6,058 nucleotides of DNA, from positions 1-6,058 of the forward strand of contig JACQEL010000032.1 of the NCBI GenBank assembly GCA_016200595.1. The letters are read 5' to 3'. Positions 4,635 through 6,058 of the stretch are shown here, piece after piece (the stretch's first letter is position 1; every line of letters starts with the position of its first letter). Made by a program: the position numbers and the translations under genes. The notes under the pieces are model-generated. The model saw nothing but the letters and a program-made list of their open reading frames with translations. It was not told where the DNA came from and ran no database searches. The DNA comes from Deltaproteobacteria bacterium (GTDB lineage Bacteria; Desulfobacterota; Binatia; Bin18).

Positions 4635-5885
4635 CTAGATCACCCCTTTTTCTTTCAACTGGGCAACTTCTTCTCGCGATAGTCCGGCGAAGCGAGTATA
4701 CACTGTTTCGTTATCATGCCCGATAGGAACGGAGCCTCGCCAGATTTTGCCCGGTGTCACGGAAAAGTGGGGGGTTACCCCTATCCCCTTTACTTTTCCA
4801 ACCTGGGTATCCTCCCATTCCACATGGATGCCGCGCGCTTTGTAGTGTGGATCTCCAGCCATATCCTGGCTGTTCATAATCGGGCAACAGGCAACTTGCG
4901 CGGCATTCATAGTCTCGACTACCTCTGCCACCGTATGCTCGGCAACCCAGCCACGCAGGATGGCGTCGAACTCGATGCCTTCCATAGAGTTGACATCAGT
5001 GCAGGCAATCTTCCACTTCTCCTCAGTCGGATCGAGCCCGAGTACCGGACAGACCCGGGAGAAGACCGCAGAGCCGACCGCGCCGATTACTACCCAACCG
5101 TCCTGTGCCGGAAAGGCATCGTAAGGTTGGAAAGCGGTGGCTTTATTGCCAGAGCGGCCACGAATGAACCCATCAGCGAAATACTCGACCATAGTCCCGG
5201 AGAGCAAATGGTGGATCGACTCAAACTGCGAGATATCGATCGACTGTCCCTTACCAGTACGTTGCGCAGAAATATAACCAGCCAGGGAGGACCAGAGACA
5301 GAACAGCGCGGTGATGTAGTCCGCGGTCCAAGGATTTGCTCGCACCGGCGGCTCGGGGTCAGGAAAGCCGGTTTGGTACATCAGGCCACCAAAGGCCTGG
5401 CCAATCATGTCATACGAGGCGCGGCCCAGGTAATCGGGATGGCCACTTTGACCGTAGCCGGAGACGTGCGCAATGACGATTTTCGGGTTCGCCTGTAACA
5501 CCACCTCATCGGTGAGTCCCCACTTGGGGTACGACCCCGGTTTGGAACTTTCCATCCAAATGTCACACACTTTGATGAGTTTGAGAAACACCTCGCGCCC
5601 TTCGGGCTTGCTGAAGTCTAGAGTAACATAAAACTCGTTGCGTCGTTCTTGTACCCAAGTGGTAGCCACCTTGCCTGTGCCATCTTTAGTTGGTAATTGT
5701 CTCCCCAAATGCCGCCAAGCAGCATCCCCTTCGCCGGGGCGCTCGACCTGGATTACCTCAGCTCCCATCTCAGCGGCCAGGGCTGCGGCATAAGGTTGGG
5801 CGATCAGGCTGCCAGTCGAGAGAATCCGCACCCCCTGCAAGGGACCAAATTGCTCAGACAACAACGATGGCGGCTGGAGTTCCAT
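4635..5885 (-). CDS. Class III CoA-transferase (CaiB/BaiF family)
   Basis: This encodes 416 residues, the usual size for the family, which moves CoA between carboxylic acids through an aspartyl-CoA anhydride and works as an interlocked dimer in the cytoplasm. The N-terminal region has GVRILSTGSLIAQPYAAALAA (18-38) and MGAEVIQVERPGEGD (40-54). ERRNEFYVTLDFSKPEGREVF (80-100) is the conserved block preceding the second strand. VIAHVSGYGQSGHPDYLGRASYDMIGQAFGGLM (137-169) contains Asp159, at the position of the catalytic aspartate. The small domain follows (QPYDAFPAQDGWVVIGAVG, about 252-270), and the usual C-terminal MNSQDMAGDPHYKARG segment lies at about 337-352. The ATG at 5885 is chosen because AGGAGG lies 6 nt before it; an ATG at 5903 would include that site within the coding region. 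Carnitine, oxalate, mesaconate and aromatic-acid CoA-transferases all share this fold, so the acid used cannot be stated. It is separated from the exporter genes by 312 nt of repeats and is probably its own transcript unit. Confidence 0.95.
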   Translation of the reverse strand: MELQPPSLLSEQFGPLQGVRILSTGSLIAQPYAAALAAEMGAEVIQVERPGEGDAAWRHLGRQLPTKDGTGKVATTWVQERRNEFYVTLDFSKPEGREVFLKLIKVCDIWMESSKPGSYPKWGLTDEVVLQANPKIVIAHVSGYGQSGHPDYLGRASYDMIGQAFGGLMYQTGFPDPEPPVRANPWTADYITALFCLWSSLAGYISAQRTGKGQSIDISQFESIHHLLSGTMVEYFADGFIRGRSGNKATAFQPYDAFPAQDGWVVIGAVGSAVFSRVCPVLGLDPTEEKWKIACTDVNSMEGIEFDAILRGWVAEHTVAEVVETMNAAQVACCPIMNSQDMAGDPHYKARGIHVEWEDTQVGKVKGIGVTPHFSVTPGKIWRGSVPIGHDNETVYTRFAGLSREEVAQLKEKGVI

Positions 5886-5890
5886 ACCAA

Positions 5891-5897
5891 TCCTCCT
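5891..5897 (-). promoter_or_regulatory. Strong ribosome binding site of the CoA-transferase gene
   Basis: AGGAGGA on the minus strand, its AGGAGG core 6 nt before the ATG at 5885, is close to ideal. It decides this start over the upstream in-frame ATG at 5903, which would have the site inside its second to fourth codons. Confidence 0.85.
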
Positions 5898-6058
5898 GTG
5901 CATATAGTGAAGCGCCGTTATCCCTAACGTAAATCGCTAGCTAAAGGAAGAGGCAAGAAGATCGCTAAAGAATTGCGGAAGCCGAGCAAGCCGATGATAA
6001 CCAGGAGGAAAACCGCGCAAGAGGACCTCTCGCTGAGAGACGACCTGACACGTCTCAC

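Noticed and set aside
4716..5498. A 260-residue plus-strand frame antisense to the CoA-transferase
   Set aside because: It has no recognisable domain and lies wholly inside a well-supported gene on the other strand.
5924..6058. A minus-strand frame entering from the right edge, 44 residues with a hydrophobic stretch, stopping at 5924
   Set aside because: It could be the end of an upstream gene, but another frame is also open across most of the region and 155 nt without recognisable motifs is too little to choose.
1..6058. CRISPR array, tRNA or rRNA gene
   Set aside because: No regularly spaced direct repeats and no RNA-gene signatures were seen on either strand.

Overview
All seven genes that can be supported lie on the minus strand, so the window reads from right to left. 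The base composition is moderately GC-rich. The gene content is a class III CoA-transferase, a retinol-dehydrogenase-like SDR, a HyuA-type hydantoinase/carboxylase subunit and an ABC-2 exporter. The gaps hold several palindromic repeat families, including the common CTTCGACAAGCTCAGG element. This mix suggests a bacterium with a large, repeat-rich genome, of the kind found in uncultured deltaproteobacteria-like, Tectomicrobia or Binatota lineages. That placement is an impression from gene style and repeats; no marker gene is present.

Layout in transcription order: (1) a class III CoA-transferase (5885 to 4635); (2) a 312-nt gap filled with nested palindromic repeats; (3) an ABC-2 type exporter, with the ATPase (4322 to 3402), a 128-nt repeat-bearing gap, then the permease (3273 to 2449); (4) a YCII-domain protein (2419 to 2102), 29 nt after the permease and probably in the same transcript; (5) a 197-nt gap with a perfect 17-bp-arm hairpin next to the following ribosome binding site; (6) an SDR oxidoreductase (1904 to 1062), followed after 56 nt by a small Met/His-rich single-pass membrane protein (1005 to 700); (7) the first 189 codons of a HyuA-type hydantoinase/carboxylase subunit (568 to the left edge, continuing outside).

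The genes do not form one obvious pathway. The ATPase and permease make a two-component exporter of unknown substrate. The CoA-transferase, SDR and HyuA-type subunit fit catabolism of organic acids or ketones, but nothing here fixes a substrate. I see no CRISPR array, RNA gene, phage gene or transposase.

The unusual content is between the genes. Three of the gaps carry inverted repeats of at least four unrelated sequence families. The two most interesting are a nested palindrome (4376-4544), which looks like a transposase-less mobile element, and a hairpin at 1909-1984 that could compete for the ribosome binding site of the SDR gene. I do not see convincing evidence of a new defence or biosynthetic system in this window.
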